Below are positions 27,043 to 40,217 of a stretch of DNA of 64,000 bases, piece after piece. The position numbers were made by a program, and so were the translations under genes. Each line of letters opens with the position of its first letter. Position 1 is the first letter of the stretch. The DNA is from Alitta virens (lineage: Eukaryota > Annelida > Polychaeta > Phyllodocida > Nereididae), in the NCBI GenBank assembly GCA_932294295.1, contig OW028574.1, positions 8,938,215 through 9,002,214 of the forward strand, in the 5' to 3' direction. The notes below the pieces were generated by a model. It was not told the DNA's origin, did no database searches, and was given only the letters and a program-made list of their open reading frames with translations.

Positions 27043-28038
27043 AAGTATTAAATATGGGTTTCCATGAGAAGAAATTTCAGGGTTCCCACGGTCATGGAAA
27101 ATCTGGGAAAAAATGGTGTCATGGAATTATAGAAATTTAAAAAAGGTCATGGAAAAGTCGCATTTTCATATTCTTTAAACAGAATGTCTATTATTGCTAT
27201 GTCAGATAGTATGTCATGGGTGACCACCCAATAGTCCGAGGGCCCGCTTTTCAGGCCCTCAGTATTTCTGTATGTCACCATAATGTCACAACTTGGACTA
27301 TGTAAAAGACACTTCAATTTAATATACAGTACAGTATATTACTGTGTTAATGACTTTATATATAGTATTTTAGGTATTGTTATCTTCAGGAGATACCATT
27401 TATGGCTGTGAACTAACCAGCAATGAAAGTAATAATTACTGGGTCATATATTGTTGATGATAATCTATGCAAGTAGTACTGTCTACGCTTTAAACGCTAT
27501 TGTTTTTCAGTCTATCTTGTCAGTTTATTATTATGCTCTTGACCCATGCAGTAGACATGCACAAAGGTGTATTGCAATTACCACATATTAATCATGTTAT
27601 ACTGCCAAAGAAATGAATTGTACTTAAATCAACCAACGATGTTCAAAATGCACTTGCTGTTAAAATTTGGACTCATATGTAAATCCTTGTGCATTTATTA
27701 CAACCACATTCATATACACATTATATTAATACAATTGTGTGAATGAAAACATTTGTCATATATTTATTGAACATTTTACAGTAATATATACACCTTTACG
27801 ATACCTTCGATTTCCATGTTATATGATTTTTAATCAGGTTGCTTAGGGCATACAGTGCACGGACTTATTTTTCAGTGATATACATCTGTTAAAATAAACA
27901 TAAGTTCAAATGAGGATCTGAGTGTTTGATTTAAATGATTTTGGATTTGATATCAACGAATGTCAGTAGGACACAATATTCAGGGCACTTCTGTGGGAAT
28001 GGCCCACCTTATAGTGATAAATAGTCTTGTAATTTATT
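27043..28038. other. Convergent 3' region between GALM and the RASL11-like gene
   Basis: Both 3' UTRs lie here. Candidate poly(A) signals are 27,893-27,898 on the plus strand for GALM and 27,763-27,768 (TTTATT, minus strand) for the GTPase. If both are used, the transcripts overlap. The stretch around 27,075-27,170 (GGGTTCCCACGGTCATGGAA and repeats of GTCATGGAA) resembles a dispersed repeat. No coding exon is seen. Confidence 0.5.
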
Positions 28039-30200
28039 TTAGAAAGTATTTGTTCTGTTTCTGTAAGAAGTCAGTGATAACAAAGTCTCCTTTAAATGTG
28101 CAATTCTGGAAGTTCCTATTTTTCTTCTTTTTCCATTGCGCAAATAAATATCTATTAGTAAAGAGAAAGCCTCCAGAACACTTTGATAACTTTCACTTGC
28201 AGAAGTTTCTAACACTGGACACGAGAGGCGCTGCTGTAGATCCCTAGTGTCCTCGTGCGTCACCTGGCGTAAATGGCACAAATCACATTTATTCCCAACT
28301 ATTATCAAAGTAGAGGCAGCCTTCAAACATTTAATCGCTTTTATCCTTGAGTATAAAAGTTCCACAGCACAGAAGCTTGCTTTGCAAGTCACAGAGTAGA
28401 CTAACACAAATGCATCTGCCCAAGCTATGTATTCATCCAAAGATTTGTTCTTATTTTCCTGTAACAGAGAAAATGCTGGATTTAATTTTGTGTTCAATTT
28501 ATAACAAATTAATAAAAAATACAAGATGAAAACTGTAAAACAAGATTCAGAGTCTCTTCAGCGTAAATAATTGATCACATTAAAATGTTAAAATGAGCTA
28601 CTATACAAGAAGGGGAAACAACTTAAGTGCAGATTTTTAAAAAAGGGGGGCAATACTTTCTTCTTTTAACCATCATTTATAAACTTTATTGACATTTCAT
28701 ACACACAAAAGAGATAAAGTGACCGAATAATAGCTTAGCATGAGGTCCATGACTGGAGCTTTATGATATTCAGTTAGGCCCTATGCCAAGAAACATGCTG
28801 CCACTGAAGGGGTTAAATGGCCTGCAAAGGTCAAATATTCGGGGTTAGAAAGATAAGGGTTGACCCACCTGGAGGGTGTCTTGCACTGTAACCCTCAGAG
28901 GTCTCCCATCCAGAAATGTCAGGCAAGAACAACAAGTTTCTGCAACACAAGCAAATTATTTCATCTTGTGTATTTGTCTATTTTCCTGTTATGTAACGTA
29001 AGTAGAATGTGACTTGCAAGAGACATTTATGTAATACTTTTAAAAGAGTCATTATAATGATTATTAAACAATTTCCATTGTGCTTTGACGTAGCATTAGG
29101 TCCTTTATTAAATACCACACTAATTTAATGTGAATTTGAATTTAATTTGATTTATTTAATTGCTGACTTACCATTGTGCGCATAATCACCAATATACCTC
29201 TTCGTCAAGAAACGCACAATAAGTGCTGAAACATAAAATATCAAAACACATTTTAGATTAAAAAAAATATTAAAAAAAAAGCATTTTAGTTCTTGCACTG
29301 TATCAGTCCTAAAAGTTGCAATATTTAGGACTACAGGACAATGCGGGCTAATGGAGGCAAGTGTAATGACGAGATGATAAGGTTTGGTGTCCACATCATG
29401 TCACTCAGTCACTAACTTTCCTCAGTTAAGTCACACATGGTAGCAGAAGGCACTACTAGTTTTTATCGTATTCAATAGTAGGATTCTGTTATAAGCTATT
29501 GGGTTTTACTTATTGGTACCGTCCCTTTTCATTTTCTACTGTATCTAAAAATATTGCTGAAAACGGGTGCACAGTCAAATGTCTAATGTCTAATGTCTCA
29601 ATGCTACTGGGTCTGAAGCTTATATGACCAGCTGCCAGAGGCAGACGTAATGGTGAGATAAGGCTTGAAATCCACACCACGTTACACATTTACCCCATGG
29701 GTGGGGCCTTTTACTTAATTCAGCATATCCACCGAGTACAAGGCACCTCTAATTTAGCGACTCATACGATCAACATCATCCAGCTGGGATGTAGCTCATG
29801 AAGAGTGCTCGGGCCAGTGATCGAACCCCAGACCTTCAGCAGAGCTTTTGCAGCTCTTATCATAAATACACCAAGGTTAAACTGGTCACGAATTGAAACC
29901 AGCATCATCAGAGGAGCAAATCAGCCCTTTAACCACTATAGATACTTACATCTACACTCTAACCTGGTGACAACCACTCCTTCATGATCATTTTGCAAGC
30001 TAACTAATTATGAATGTTATTAGTAGAGACGCCTGTTGGCATTCTTACATTAGAACACATTGGGAGTCATTGTTATATTTTGTATTGGATGAGCAGTTGA
30101 GTTACTTTGTACTGTTGTTTTGTGAATTCGTTTTTACAGTGCCATACAATAATACTCAGTAGTTAGGTAGGATATGGACCCCCATATATTGTAACTAATG

Positions 30201-30231
<31 letters not shown>

Positions 30232-33200
30232 TAATTATTATATAATATATAATTAACTTGTTACAATAGACCACTGAAGCATCGGGCATCCTTACACACC
30301 AAGGGACCAAGGATGAGGCATTGGGCCGCATTGCTAATATCTTGGGGATTGGATTAATATTGTCCTATAACAATACTGTGTATTTAAATGTCAATGCTAT
30401 TTGTCTGAAGCTTAGCAAACTTTATGTCCTGCAATTGTGATTTCAACTACACTTAGGTATGCCCTTAATTTCCACGCGTTTGTATTTTTAGGGGACTTAT
30501 AGTCCAGAGTTTATACCTTGAACCATGGAGTCACCAGAGACTCCATGCTTGAACTGTATCTCATGCAATTCCAACAAGCTAAAAATGACCCAAAAATAAC
30601 ATGCAACTGGCCCAGCTTGCTTTGCTTACCATATAAACACAATTGTTAACACAGATGGAAAGGGAGCCCTTTATTGGCTCACTTTATCTCTATTGCAACA
30701 AAAACGCCTAGTTTGTTTACTACACTCTCGTGTAGTGTTGTTGTTATTCTCAGTCCAGATGTTTTTTTTATGTTCTTGTTATGGCCATTTACAGCGGATG
30801 CCATGGATTTCAAACATCTGATAGGATAAGCAGAATTGAGGCTAAAATGTGAGTATTTGATGTCAACAACAACGTGAGAGTTCTGATCCACAATTCCACA
30901 TAACAATAATCTGATCCACAACTCAATCAGCACAAAGCATTGCACAAAGTGTCTCATAATCATGGTGATCAGGCCATGGAGTTCACTCTTGGCTTCATTG
31001 TCACTGCAAAACTGCACACAGGAAGAAATAGAAACTTTTCACTGAGCAAGCAGCCCTAAATTCAGCAAGACATAAGTCTTTCTTTACTAATTTTTGCTTT
31101 TCAGACATAGTAGGTCAAAGCTAACTGATTCCATAAATATGATTTCTTTGGGAAATAACAGAAATCAACCAAATGATAAGATCAAATATACATTACACAC
31201 AACAATGCCCCAAAAATACTGATGCTAGGATGCCCTTCGCTTCAGCCAATCAGAGTCAAGGGCGGGAACTTTTTCAGCCAATAGAATTGCAGTATGCTGT
31301 TGTAGCCACCTGGTGGAAATACAGAGAACCTTCTGTGAAAATCCACTACATATGCAGTTTCTTCCGAAAGGCGGTGCTACAATCCGGCATTTCTTCTAAC
31401 CGATTTGCCGCTTCCCTGAAATCGGGGAGGGAAATGCTTCCGTGCGTCATTTGTGCACGAAGTAGTGCGATTCCTATGCCTAATTTATTTTTTACAAGGA
31501 GCTACTTAGGCCTACTGTGAAACTGGTGCAATTGTTTGCTTTTGGCCGATACTATGTCAGCATAACGAAATTGCACAACTTTACCATCGAATTCCACCAA
31601 CTGCAGCAGGTGTTTTCGTGAATGTCACCGAACAAGCGTGTTAACGGCATTGCGACGCTTATTCAACAATCTTTACCTTATCCCTTGATGCTTTGCGTGA
31701 GTTATTCAAGCGCCGTCTATCTGTTAGAAATTGACTACATATGTTTTAAAAAATAAAGGAAGACTCCAGCTTCATTCTCCCTACTGGGAACTGTTTTTAT
31801 ATATCTAGTTCACAGGCCAAAAACACTGATAAAAAATATAATTAAACAAAGAGCACCAAGTTCCAATTTTTGCTGTCCCAACTGACAACGTAACAACATG
31901 ACATCACAAGGATTATTTCCTTTTTCTTAAATAAACTAATCTTGTCTCTTGGAGCCAGCCCATCTTGATCAAAAAAGGGTTATAGTGGCCAAAAAGTTCT
32001 CAGGTTTTAATGCACTTCAGACAACAACAGATACCCCTGCAAGGCAATGCAGTCCCTCAACCAATAAGAGTCTTGGAAACACATTACATCATCTGGCATT
32101 TAGTTTCCTAGTCTTTGAAATTGGCTGAAAAATTTTGGAACCTGTACAGGGTGCAGCCTAAAAACTTGCACCAGGCATCTCCTCTTTTGGGATAGCTCTA
32201 GGTTACTCAAATGCGTATGAAGTCTTTTAAAGTTTTGCCACATTTAGGGGTATAAGCAATTGTTCATTTTGATATTTTTGATCTTATAACGTCAGACAAT
32301 ATCATTATCTGAATTACAGAGAGGGTTCATGCTGCAGGGTTTGTTCTGAGTGACACACATGCATGGTGTCTCTAGTTGCAAAAAGTTTACAAATTAGACA
32401 TTTCCTAGTTACTACACCTCTGGAGCCCAAGAAAATATAATATTTGCACAGACTCCTCCTTCAATTTTTTTATATGTGCATATATATATCATGGTATCAG
32501 ATGATAAGAAGGTTGGTTCCAGTTTTGATTCAGCAAGGTCATGAAATTAAAACGAAGAAATATAATGGCATTCCAGAGGAACTTTTTGAATCTACAACTA
32601 ATCTGGAAATAATCACATGATTTTCAGGAGGATTGGCCAGTTAATTAGACAGAAAATTGACCAAAATCCAAAATGGCACTTTACGCCTCAAAGGTGTAAA
32701 TGCTCTACCTTCTTATTAAAAATTAATCTATTTGCCCTATTTTTGGTGGCAAAGGTCAAGAAAGGTGTCTGTAATTAACACAACTGTATGATCAGTGACA
32801 TAATCTAATGCTGGTATTGCAAAAGCTGAGGTGTGATAAGTGTGCGTGTGCTATATTTAGATACATATTATCTATAATTCTTAAGGAAACAAGAAAATAT
32901 ATTTATAAAGATAATGAAGGACTATTATTACTTTCGTGTGTATGATTGCAGCTGCATGCAATCACTGTCAATTGAGGTAATAACAAAAGAGGTAGCAGTA
33001 GCTGCTGGTGCAAGTGTTTATGCCGCACCCTGTATGCCTGTTGGTTCCGAACCATGGAGCTCCATGATGAGAAGCTTTTAAGAGACGTAATGATGAGATG
33101 ATAAGGCTTTGAGTCCACACCATGATACACATTTATAATGTGGGTAGGATATCTTTCTTGTCCCAGCACAGACACCTAGTTCAAGGAATAGTGTCTGGCC

Positions 33201-36200
33201 ATGTGGCCAAGCATAGATGTGGTGGATGTGCAAAATTGTGTTCTTTGTCACGGTGCACTTAAAATTAACCAGTAGTTGCTTCATAGAGATGCATGCATTC
33301 CTGTCAAAACCATAATATATAATACTGGTGGTTACGTGCAGCCTGAGACCTTCATTGTTTATGTATTGAGAATAGTGGACGATTGCCAAACAGAACAATT
33401 ATGAACAACTATGACATATCTTGGGTGCATTTCAACACCTTAAACACTCTATCATCTAATGCTCCCCCTAGGATGCCCCCCTTAGGATGCTCCCCCTAGG
33501 ATGCTCCCTTGTTCTCACAATGCTGACTTCCTGCTGAGTTTCCCCCATATCCATCAGCTTCCCAGGCACTCAGGTATGCCACAGGGGCCTAAATACCTCC
33601 ATTACTAAAACTTATTTGCAGGCGGCTAACCTCGCAATGCAGTTAGCAGTAAATAAGTTCACTTTTCTTTATTGCATCATGCAAACTTTACAGTAGGGTA
33701 GTCAATAACTGATAACCATACCCCAGCCAGGTGTTGTTAGCAAATTTTCATAGACAATACCACCCAAGGCAGAAATACCAAAGAGTTTGAGAGAGTTTGT
33801 TGCCTAAACACAATCCATGCTGCAGATTCATTCTAAGAGTATAGCTTTATAAAATCAAAAGCATCTGCATAAATATAAGGTACTTGGGATTTTATTAAAT
33901 TTATGAGAATAAAAATAAATGTTCAACCTTGGTATTGACTTGGAATAAACAGGGGCCCCTGTCTAGTTCAAGGTATTGAGAAGAACCATATTCTGATGAA
34001 GCAGACATATAACATGTTTCCCCTACAGACTACAGGTACAATTGAGATCATGACTGCATTTATATAGCTTCTAGGATCTCTTGGATATCATATTTGATCA
34101 ATTTTATAACAATTCATTAGACCTCACACAGTTATCTGGCCACTAAGTATTGATGCCTGTACTTTCGCGACCAGAAACAAGTCCCGGGTTTTCATTACAA
34201 GAGGGGCTTTAAGATAGATTAGTTATTTATTCTTTTATGCAAACTAATCCCTAGATGCCATGGCAAAAAAGGTCACCTCTAAAATATTAGATGCCTTGGT
34301 TTACGATAAGGGTGTAATCACCAGCCATAACTTGGAATATTCCAGGGCTGAACACAAAGAGCATAATATAGGCCTACTGTGCGGACTATGCTAGGAATGC
34401 AACGTCATTTCCACGGGGTGGTTATGTTCATCCAAGGTTTGTACAATAGTTGATTTTCACAGACGTTTCTCTATTTCCACCAAGCGGCTACGACAGAATG
34501 CTGCAATTCTATTGGCTGTGACTTTGATTGGCTGCTGCAAAGTGCATCCTAGCAGCAGTATGTTTAGTGCATTTAAATGTTCATTTGACATCATATCAAC
34601 CAGTTGATTTTTGTTATTTCCCTGAGAAAATTATATTTATTGAAAAAGGTAGTTATGATCTTCTATGTCTGAAAAGCAAAGTGAGTAAGAGGAGAAGAAA
34701 GACTTATGTCATGCTGAATTCAGGGCTGCTCAGTGAAAAGACGTTTAATCAACAAAGCAAAGTTGAAACTATTATGCATTTAGTTCATAGCAAAACACAT
34801 TACTCGGTGGGAAATCTGATAGGAAATAGCTTATTGAGAAAACCAAAATTAACCTTCAGCAGTCAAAGTATCTTAGTGAGGACCTTCAATTGTACTTAGA
34901 TATGATTAACAGAAGTACCCTCTCACGCCAAGACCGAGGATGTTACAGATGTTGTTTTCCTCTTTTCCTTAACCTATCACTCAGGATTTGTACAACAAGG
35001 AATTGCTCACGTTCAATCTGCTATTTATTTGTGAGCACCACATTGGCAGATGTCTGAATGACGACTAAAAAGCATACCTCAGATTTATATGATGGAAAGG
35101 AATTTGTTTTTATTTGCGCTGCTATAGGTTTTAGATGGGAACCCACAAGGGCAATGTTCATAAAAAAAACCACTTCTCTACTTTCCATAAAAAAAACCAC
35201 TTCTCTACTTTTCATAAAAAAAAACCACTTCTCTACTTTTCTCTACTTCAAAGATAGGTTTCCTTCCTTTCCTCAAAATTATAGCTAAGAGGTAAGGAAG
35301 GTCTTGTTGTTTAAACAAAAATGATAAGGAAATCATCATTCCTCGTGTATTTTGTACATCCGGGTACAATTCCTTTACAATTTGTGTTTATCACATTAAG
35401 GATAAGCGGGTGCACCATTATGTTAAATTACTCCAATCATAATAGCTGACTGCTAAACATTTAATAGCTCTATTAATATGTCAGGTTTCTCCAATTAAAA
35501 GATGATACAGGTTGGTGTTTTGGTAATTACTTGAAATTCTCAGTATTGTGAGATCGAAACTTGTTATCCTTTCTTTCTTTTTTCTTCTTCTTGGCACTAT
35601 ACACAGCCCTCCAAAAATAAAAAGGCCCCTTTCACCACTGTGTATACATGTTCAGGTGGTCCTATATTTTTGGAAGGTGGTGTATTTCAATGAATAATTG
35701 ACGTAGGCCCTATTCAAAATCAAAATTGTAAGTGACGCTCTATCTAATTGCAATCCATGTGCATATACTCTCAAGCATACCCAGCCCTTGGCTATATATC
35801 AGTGCGTGTAAAATGGGATTGGCAGAATCATGGCAGAACTGACAAAAGGTCATAGCTAAAGTTGTGTAGTCAATTTTCATATAACATTTGTAGCTCCATT
35901 CAGTGTGGGGCTGAGATACTCAACTTCTGACATTTTTATGTAACTTTATTAGCGTTTTGTGCACAAGTGACCTAACCTGCCTGATACGGAAGGGTTCCTT
36001 TATCCGCTGCTATTTCTCATTCAATTGCTACAGCACGTTGCTTCAGCAGCAAAAAAATAAAAATTGATGCAGCTCATCAGCCCAAAATAAAACACACCTG
36101 CCTAATCTGTCTGGGGATCATCAGCTAGGGCAGAAAAAGCAGCAACAAGAAAGGTAGAAAGAAAATGCAGTAAGAACGTACAAGAAAGAAAGGATAAACA

Positions 36201-37823
36201 GTATGTTGGGTAACTCTTACATAGACCTTGTTAGCTCCCTATATACCAAGAGATACTTTCCAAATTCACTACTAGACGAACTCTTACATAACACACAGAA
36301 ATAACTACAGCTATAACTATAATCAGACCTGTTTATACACACTTATAACAAAAGTGGGGTTATAACTTATAACAAAATCATGTACGTGATTCAAAACAGA
36401 TCAGAACATAACAACACTGGGTTATTACTGATTACTAATACTTCAGACATACTTCATTACATCAGATCTGTACTTTTAAATGCACAGCAATTTAATTCAT
36501 AGTATGGTTACATCAGCACTGAGGACACCTCTTTATACTAACCAACATAATTGAGCTCATCAGGTGCTTTTCAGTGCAAATAATACCTAACAGGTTTGGT
36601 ATGTATTATTATCACCAAAAACATGGAGGTGTGACAAATCAGAGGAAAGTGTGATAAATTGAAATAATATTAAGTTTATCACACTATAAGTATTTATGCA
36701 TATATATCAATGGGTGGACAATACTGGACATTGTAGTCTACAGGATCATGTTTTTTTCTAAGTACTATGAATCAAAACAGTCACAAATTTATTTACACTG
36801 TGGAAGTAGGCCTACAGTCAAACTACTTCAGCATTTTTCTAACCAAAATTTGTTTGACTTAAAGTACGCTAGAAAGTTCTATTATGAAATAATTGCAATA
36901 TTTGCAATATATTGCAATCTCTATCTCACAGAATACACAAGTATACGTAATATTGAGTATGCCACTTGCTCTAGGAACTCCAATAGGTTTGTGCCTCAGC
37001 ATAACTTCTTGACCATATGTCTGTGTTCTGCACACAAACACAAGAAAACCACAATAAATGTGGGCTGCCTGACCTGGGCACCTGATTTCCTTGCCAGTTT
37101 TATCTCAGGCACTAGTTTCAGGTGTTGCATAGAGCAAAACATACGTCTGCCACGGGTACCTTGTCTTTTGTTATCAAAAGCAGACTCGCTGGGGGCTCAC
37201 ATTCGGACTAGTGTGGGTGGGGTGGGGGGAAGCACTGGTTTTGCACCAGTTTCACCCCTAAGCATTGAGTAGGTGATTTCCACTATTATGAACAGTTACC
37301 GGGAAATCCTAGCCCTTATCAGTAAGTCCTAAACATCCTACTTCCTTTTTCCGAATCACTTCCTTTTTCCGAATCACTTCTTAGAATTGGTCAATTTACT
37401 GATTGCTCTGACGACAAGTCATTATACAGCCAACAGGTAATCTTATATTTTAATAGACCAGTTCTAATTGCGCTAAAAAGATAGTTAAATATATATGTCC
37501 TCGAATTGAGTATAGGCCTACCACTTGCAGCTACTTGCCATAACATTTTTTTTATAAACACACTATACAGCTCCAAAGTGAATAGAACTGCGCTGCACAG
37601 CTATATGCATGCACTAAATATAGGACGTATATTTACCAGTTTTACCGACTCCCGAGTTGCCCAGCACAAGAACGCGTAGTTCACGTTCCCCACTGCTCCG
37701 TCGACGCTGCGTCGGACGTATTACATCACTGGCAAGACGCGGTAATGATTGAGTTTTACGTTCCGGTGGTGCATTGTCCTGTTTTGTAGAGTTCGTCTGC
37801 TGCGAATGATTGTGATGTTCCAT
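28039..37823 (-). CDS. RASL11-like small GTPase
   Basis: Member of the Ras superfamily, closest by eye to RASL11A/B and RERG. Four exons (minus): 37,637-37,823, 29,172-29,225, 28,869-28,939 and 28,039-28,458. Phases join into 243 residues. The basic N-terminal extension (about 50 residues) precedes the P-loop GNSGVGKT. Exon 2 gives LIVRFLTKRYIGDY, almost the RASL11 signature. The G3 motif is reduced to QDTLQ where Ras has DTAGQ, so the catalytic Gln position is not recognisable. G4 is VGNKCDL and G5 is ETSAS. There is no CAAX box (the protein ends NRTNTF), so membrane prenylation is not expected, as in RASL11. The start ATG at 37,821-37,823 has a good context (GCCATGG). Intron 1 is 8.4 kb and full of repeats. 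The exact subfamily is inference. Confidence 0.85.
29577..29942 (-). repeat. tRNA-derived SINE, family A
   Basis: Read on the minus strand it has an A-box-like AGTGGTTAAAGGG near its start, a B-box-like GGGGTTCGATCAC, the shared body with ATCTCACCATTACGTCTGCC and the 3' words CAGACCCAGTAGC and TTGAGACATT. It is the second most complete copy in the window. Confidence 0.75.
30203..30229 (+). repeat. (TG)n microsatellite
   Basis: About thirteen TG units in intron 1 of the RASL11-like gene. hnRNP L-type proteins bind CA repeats in RNA; here the minus-strand pre-mRNA of the GTPase would carry the CA form. Confidence 0.9.
31034..31348 (-). repeat. CCAAT-bearing dispersed repeat, copy 3
   Basis: This copy has the same borders as 230-546 (CTTTTCACTGA on one side, GAAAATCCACTA on the other). 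Both CCAAT boxes and the GGGCGGGAAC element between them are intact. The open frame is disrupted by small deletions. Confidence 0.75.
33085..33190 (-). repeat. SINE family A fragment
   Basis: A truncated body fragment that starts with GACGTAATGATGAGATGATA and shares the 'gagtccacaccatg' block with the fuller copies. It has no tRNA-like head. Confidence 0.65.
34452..34744 (+). repeat. CCAAT-bearing dispersed repeat, copy 4 (opposite orientation)
   Basis: The reverse-oriented copy: two ATTGGCTG boxes near 34,511 and 34,527 come first, then the family frame, which here stays open for 123 codons and runs past the repeat edge. The GC element between the boxes is damaged in this copy. Confidence 0.75.
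35158..35243 (+). repeat. 27-bp tandem triplicate
   Basis: Three head-to-tail units of ATAAAAAAAACCACTTCTCTAC type with small length changes in the A run. No coding role is supported. Confidence 0.85.
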
Positions 37824-40217
37824 GGCGCCTTTTTACCAACATAGACTGGATCGTCTGCTCTCAGTCAATTGCATTCCACCAACTGCTCAACTGAACTGCT
37901 GAATTGCCTGATGAATTCACTAACAGCTGACAGCCTCAAGATAGGAAAAGATAACAGGACGTAATTGAAATCCTTAACTGTGATCTGCCCACTCGAGAAC
38001 GTCAAATCTTGGCAAAATATTTCCCTCGAGTCAAGGACTACAACTGTGGGGTTGTCAGATTATCTAGCTGATCCAGTGCTCACTGCTGCACATGCCAGTG
38101 TGAGCTAGCTGCTCAGCTGACTGCGGGGGCCATGGGGCTCAATGTTTATCATGTCTGAGAAGTCAAGCAAGTTGCCAACAAATCAGGTGAGTTGATTTCC
38201 CCCCAACCAGGACACTCCCCGCCCCCAAGCATCCTAATTCCTCAAATCTTTTTCTATTGGAACAGTTAAACCAAATATTTGCGCGCGTAAATCCATGGTT
38301 AAACATCTTCTATAATTCCACCTCCCTTTAATCTCACTTAAATCTTATGATAAATTATAATAACTTAAGTCTGCTGATTAAGTGTTGTCCTTCATTGTTT
38401 GCGTCACTTCTTTCAAGTAACATACAGACAGACAAACGATTTTTATTTAAGCCAGTAGCATTTACAATTGGTATTAAAAAACATAACCACATATAATTGT
38501 TGGAGGCTAGGGAGACCCTCACTAAGTCAGCTATCACTGATGCTATTGTGAGGGCCCCCCTTTACAGATTTATAATTGCATAATTTCTGGTTTGCTTCAA
38601 GTTAATAAAATGAATAACTTATTTAACTCAATGTTTGGATAAAAAAAGCTGTAGGTCGTGGTAGTTTTTGTAACCATTGATTATAATAATCGTCAGGAAT
38701 AGAGAAGGCTGTGCAGTGTGTTGAAATCATCCTCTAGTTTTAGAGTTGCTTCAGTTGCAAAATGGTCATTATAGTTGCTTCCAATTACTTTTTTTCCCCT
38801 TATACTATTCATATAGTCACAAGAGGAAGACGTAATGATGAGATGACAAAATTTGGATTCCACAAAACCTTAGGACCTCTAAATTTACTCCCAAGTAAGC
38901 CACAAATTTAATGTATAACTTCGGGTGAGACATCACTTATATAAAGAGTTCCGACTCCCGCGACTGGAAACTTAGTCAGGACAAGGCAACTAGCTGATAT
39001 ATACAGAATGGCTAAAGATGAACACATATAGTATTAATTCCAAGAATCTGCATTGCATTTCCATAATTTTAGTCCTACAAAAATACAAATGCAAAAATAT
39101 GTGATCTGACCGTTGAATTTTTGGCCAAGTCATACCTTGGATGAACTAGAGAAGGATTGGACACTTCGAAAGCAATACAACAATATTCATTATTAGGTGA
39201 TTTAAGAAGAGGTGTGGAGATCGCATTGTAAATAGTGTATTATAATTACCGGAAAACATTTTGTTGCTGGTACATTCTATCTTTTTGCTGATGTTCTTAT
39301 CTAATATAAATTCTTGAAAAGTTTATGATTTCTATAAATTCCACAGCAGACGAGAATCGTTTGGCGCCAACATGTGTGAGGCGTTTGGGGCCCCAGGCGA
39401 GCGTAAACAATTTCCAATGTTTTCTTCGAACCTGTGAACAGCTGAATTATTTCTTTACAGATGTGCTGTCAATCCAAGTTTTGCCAGTCAGATGCTCTAA
39501 GTAGCTGCCGAGATGACTAAAGTCACCGACAAAACTGAAAGGTTGTTTTGGAAGAAGGTAGAGAATTCGGAAAAACTTTTTTTTAAACCTCGCTAATAGA
39601 TGAAGCAGGTTAAGCTAGATTTTCACTAAAAAAAAACAAGAAAATGCAAGACAAACTATGGAAAGTATATTTGAAAATATTTACTCAACATTTGACCTAT
39701 AAAAAAACTAATCAAAGTTTACATTGATCACGGATGATTCGTATCAATTTACAGATTTTATTCAGTATCTAACTATACTTTAGTAACATTCACATGAAAG
39801 ACTAGACATATCTTCAAAAAACAATGCTGAGCACGCTATATATGCTTCACTTTTTCATCGGGATGTCCTGAAAACACGATACAATAGATAAAAATTGACT
39901 TTTAGACAAATGAAAGGCTTTATTTTGGTTCTCAAAGATGGTAACGACTAAAGAATACAATAGCACAGTTGCAGTTTAGTGCAGGCCAAAGCATTTACAA
40001 GCAAACAATCAAGAAAAAGCAAATACATGCAGACTATACTCTTGCAGCTTATATTTACATTTATCTAAGTCCTTACAGATGCAATTTACTTAATTCTAGG
40101 CATGGAAGATCATCTTACAGACTGAAAATTACAAGTACAATTTATCATATTGGTCAAAAAAGCCCAATTCTGCCGGATAATTACATACTTATATATATGC
40201 AAAGAGCAGCATTCTTT
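37824..40217. other. Intergenic region between the RASL11-like and galectin genes
   Basis: Upstream of the RASL11-like start lies its promoter. 38,151-38,186 (+) reads as a possible first exon with a good donor (see findings). A truncated SINE-A copy lies at 38,828-38,905. A minus-strand AATAAA (TTTATT at 39,919-39,924) about 295 bases past the galectin stop is its likely poly(A) signal. Confidence 0.5.

Larger units (their letters stand above)
29226..37636. other. Intron 1 of the RASL11-like gene
   Basis: An 8.4 kb intron without confident exons on either strand. It holds two SINE-A copies, two copies of the CCAAT repeat in opposite directions (31,034-31,348 and 34,452-34,744), a (TG)n run near 30,203-30,229, a 27-bp triplicate at 35,158-35,243, a short tandem at 33,465-33,510 and an 18-bp duplication near 37,340-37,380. 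A 174-codon frame at 36,748-37,272 has no recognisable motif. Confidence 0.7.

Noticed and set aside
36748..37272. 174-codon plus-strand frame as a gene
   Set aside because: It lies in the RASL11-like intron, shows no family motif, is full of low-complexity and AT-rich codons, and has no splice or poly(A) context. Long chance frames occur at this scale.
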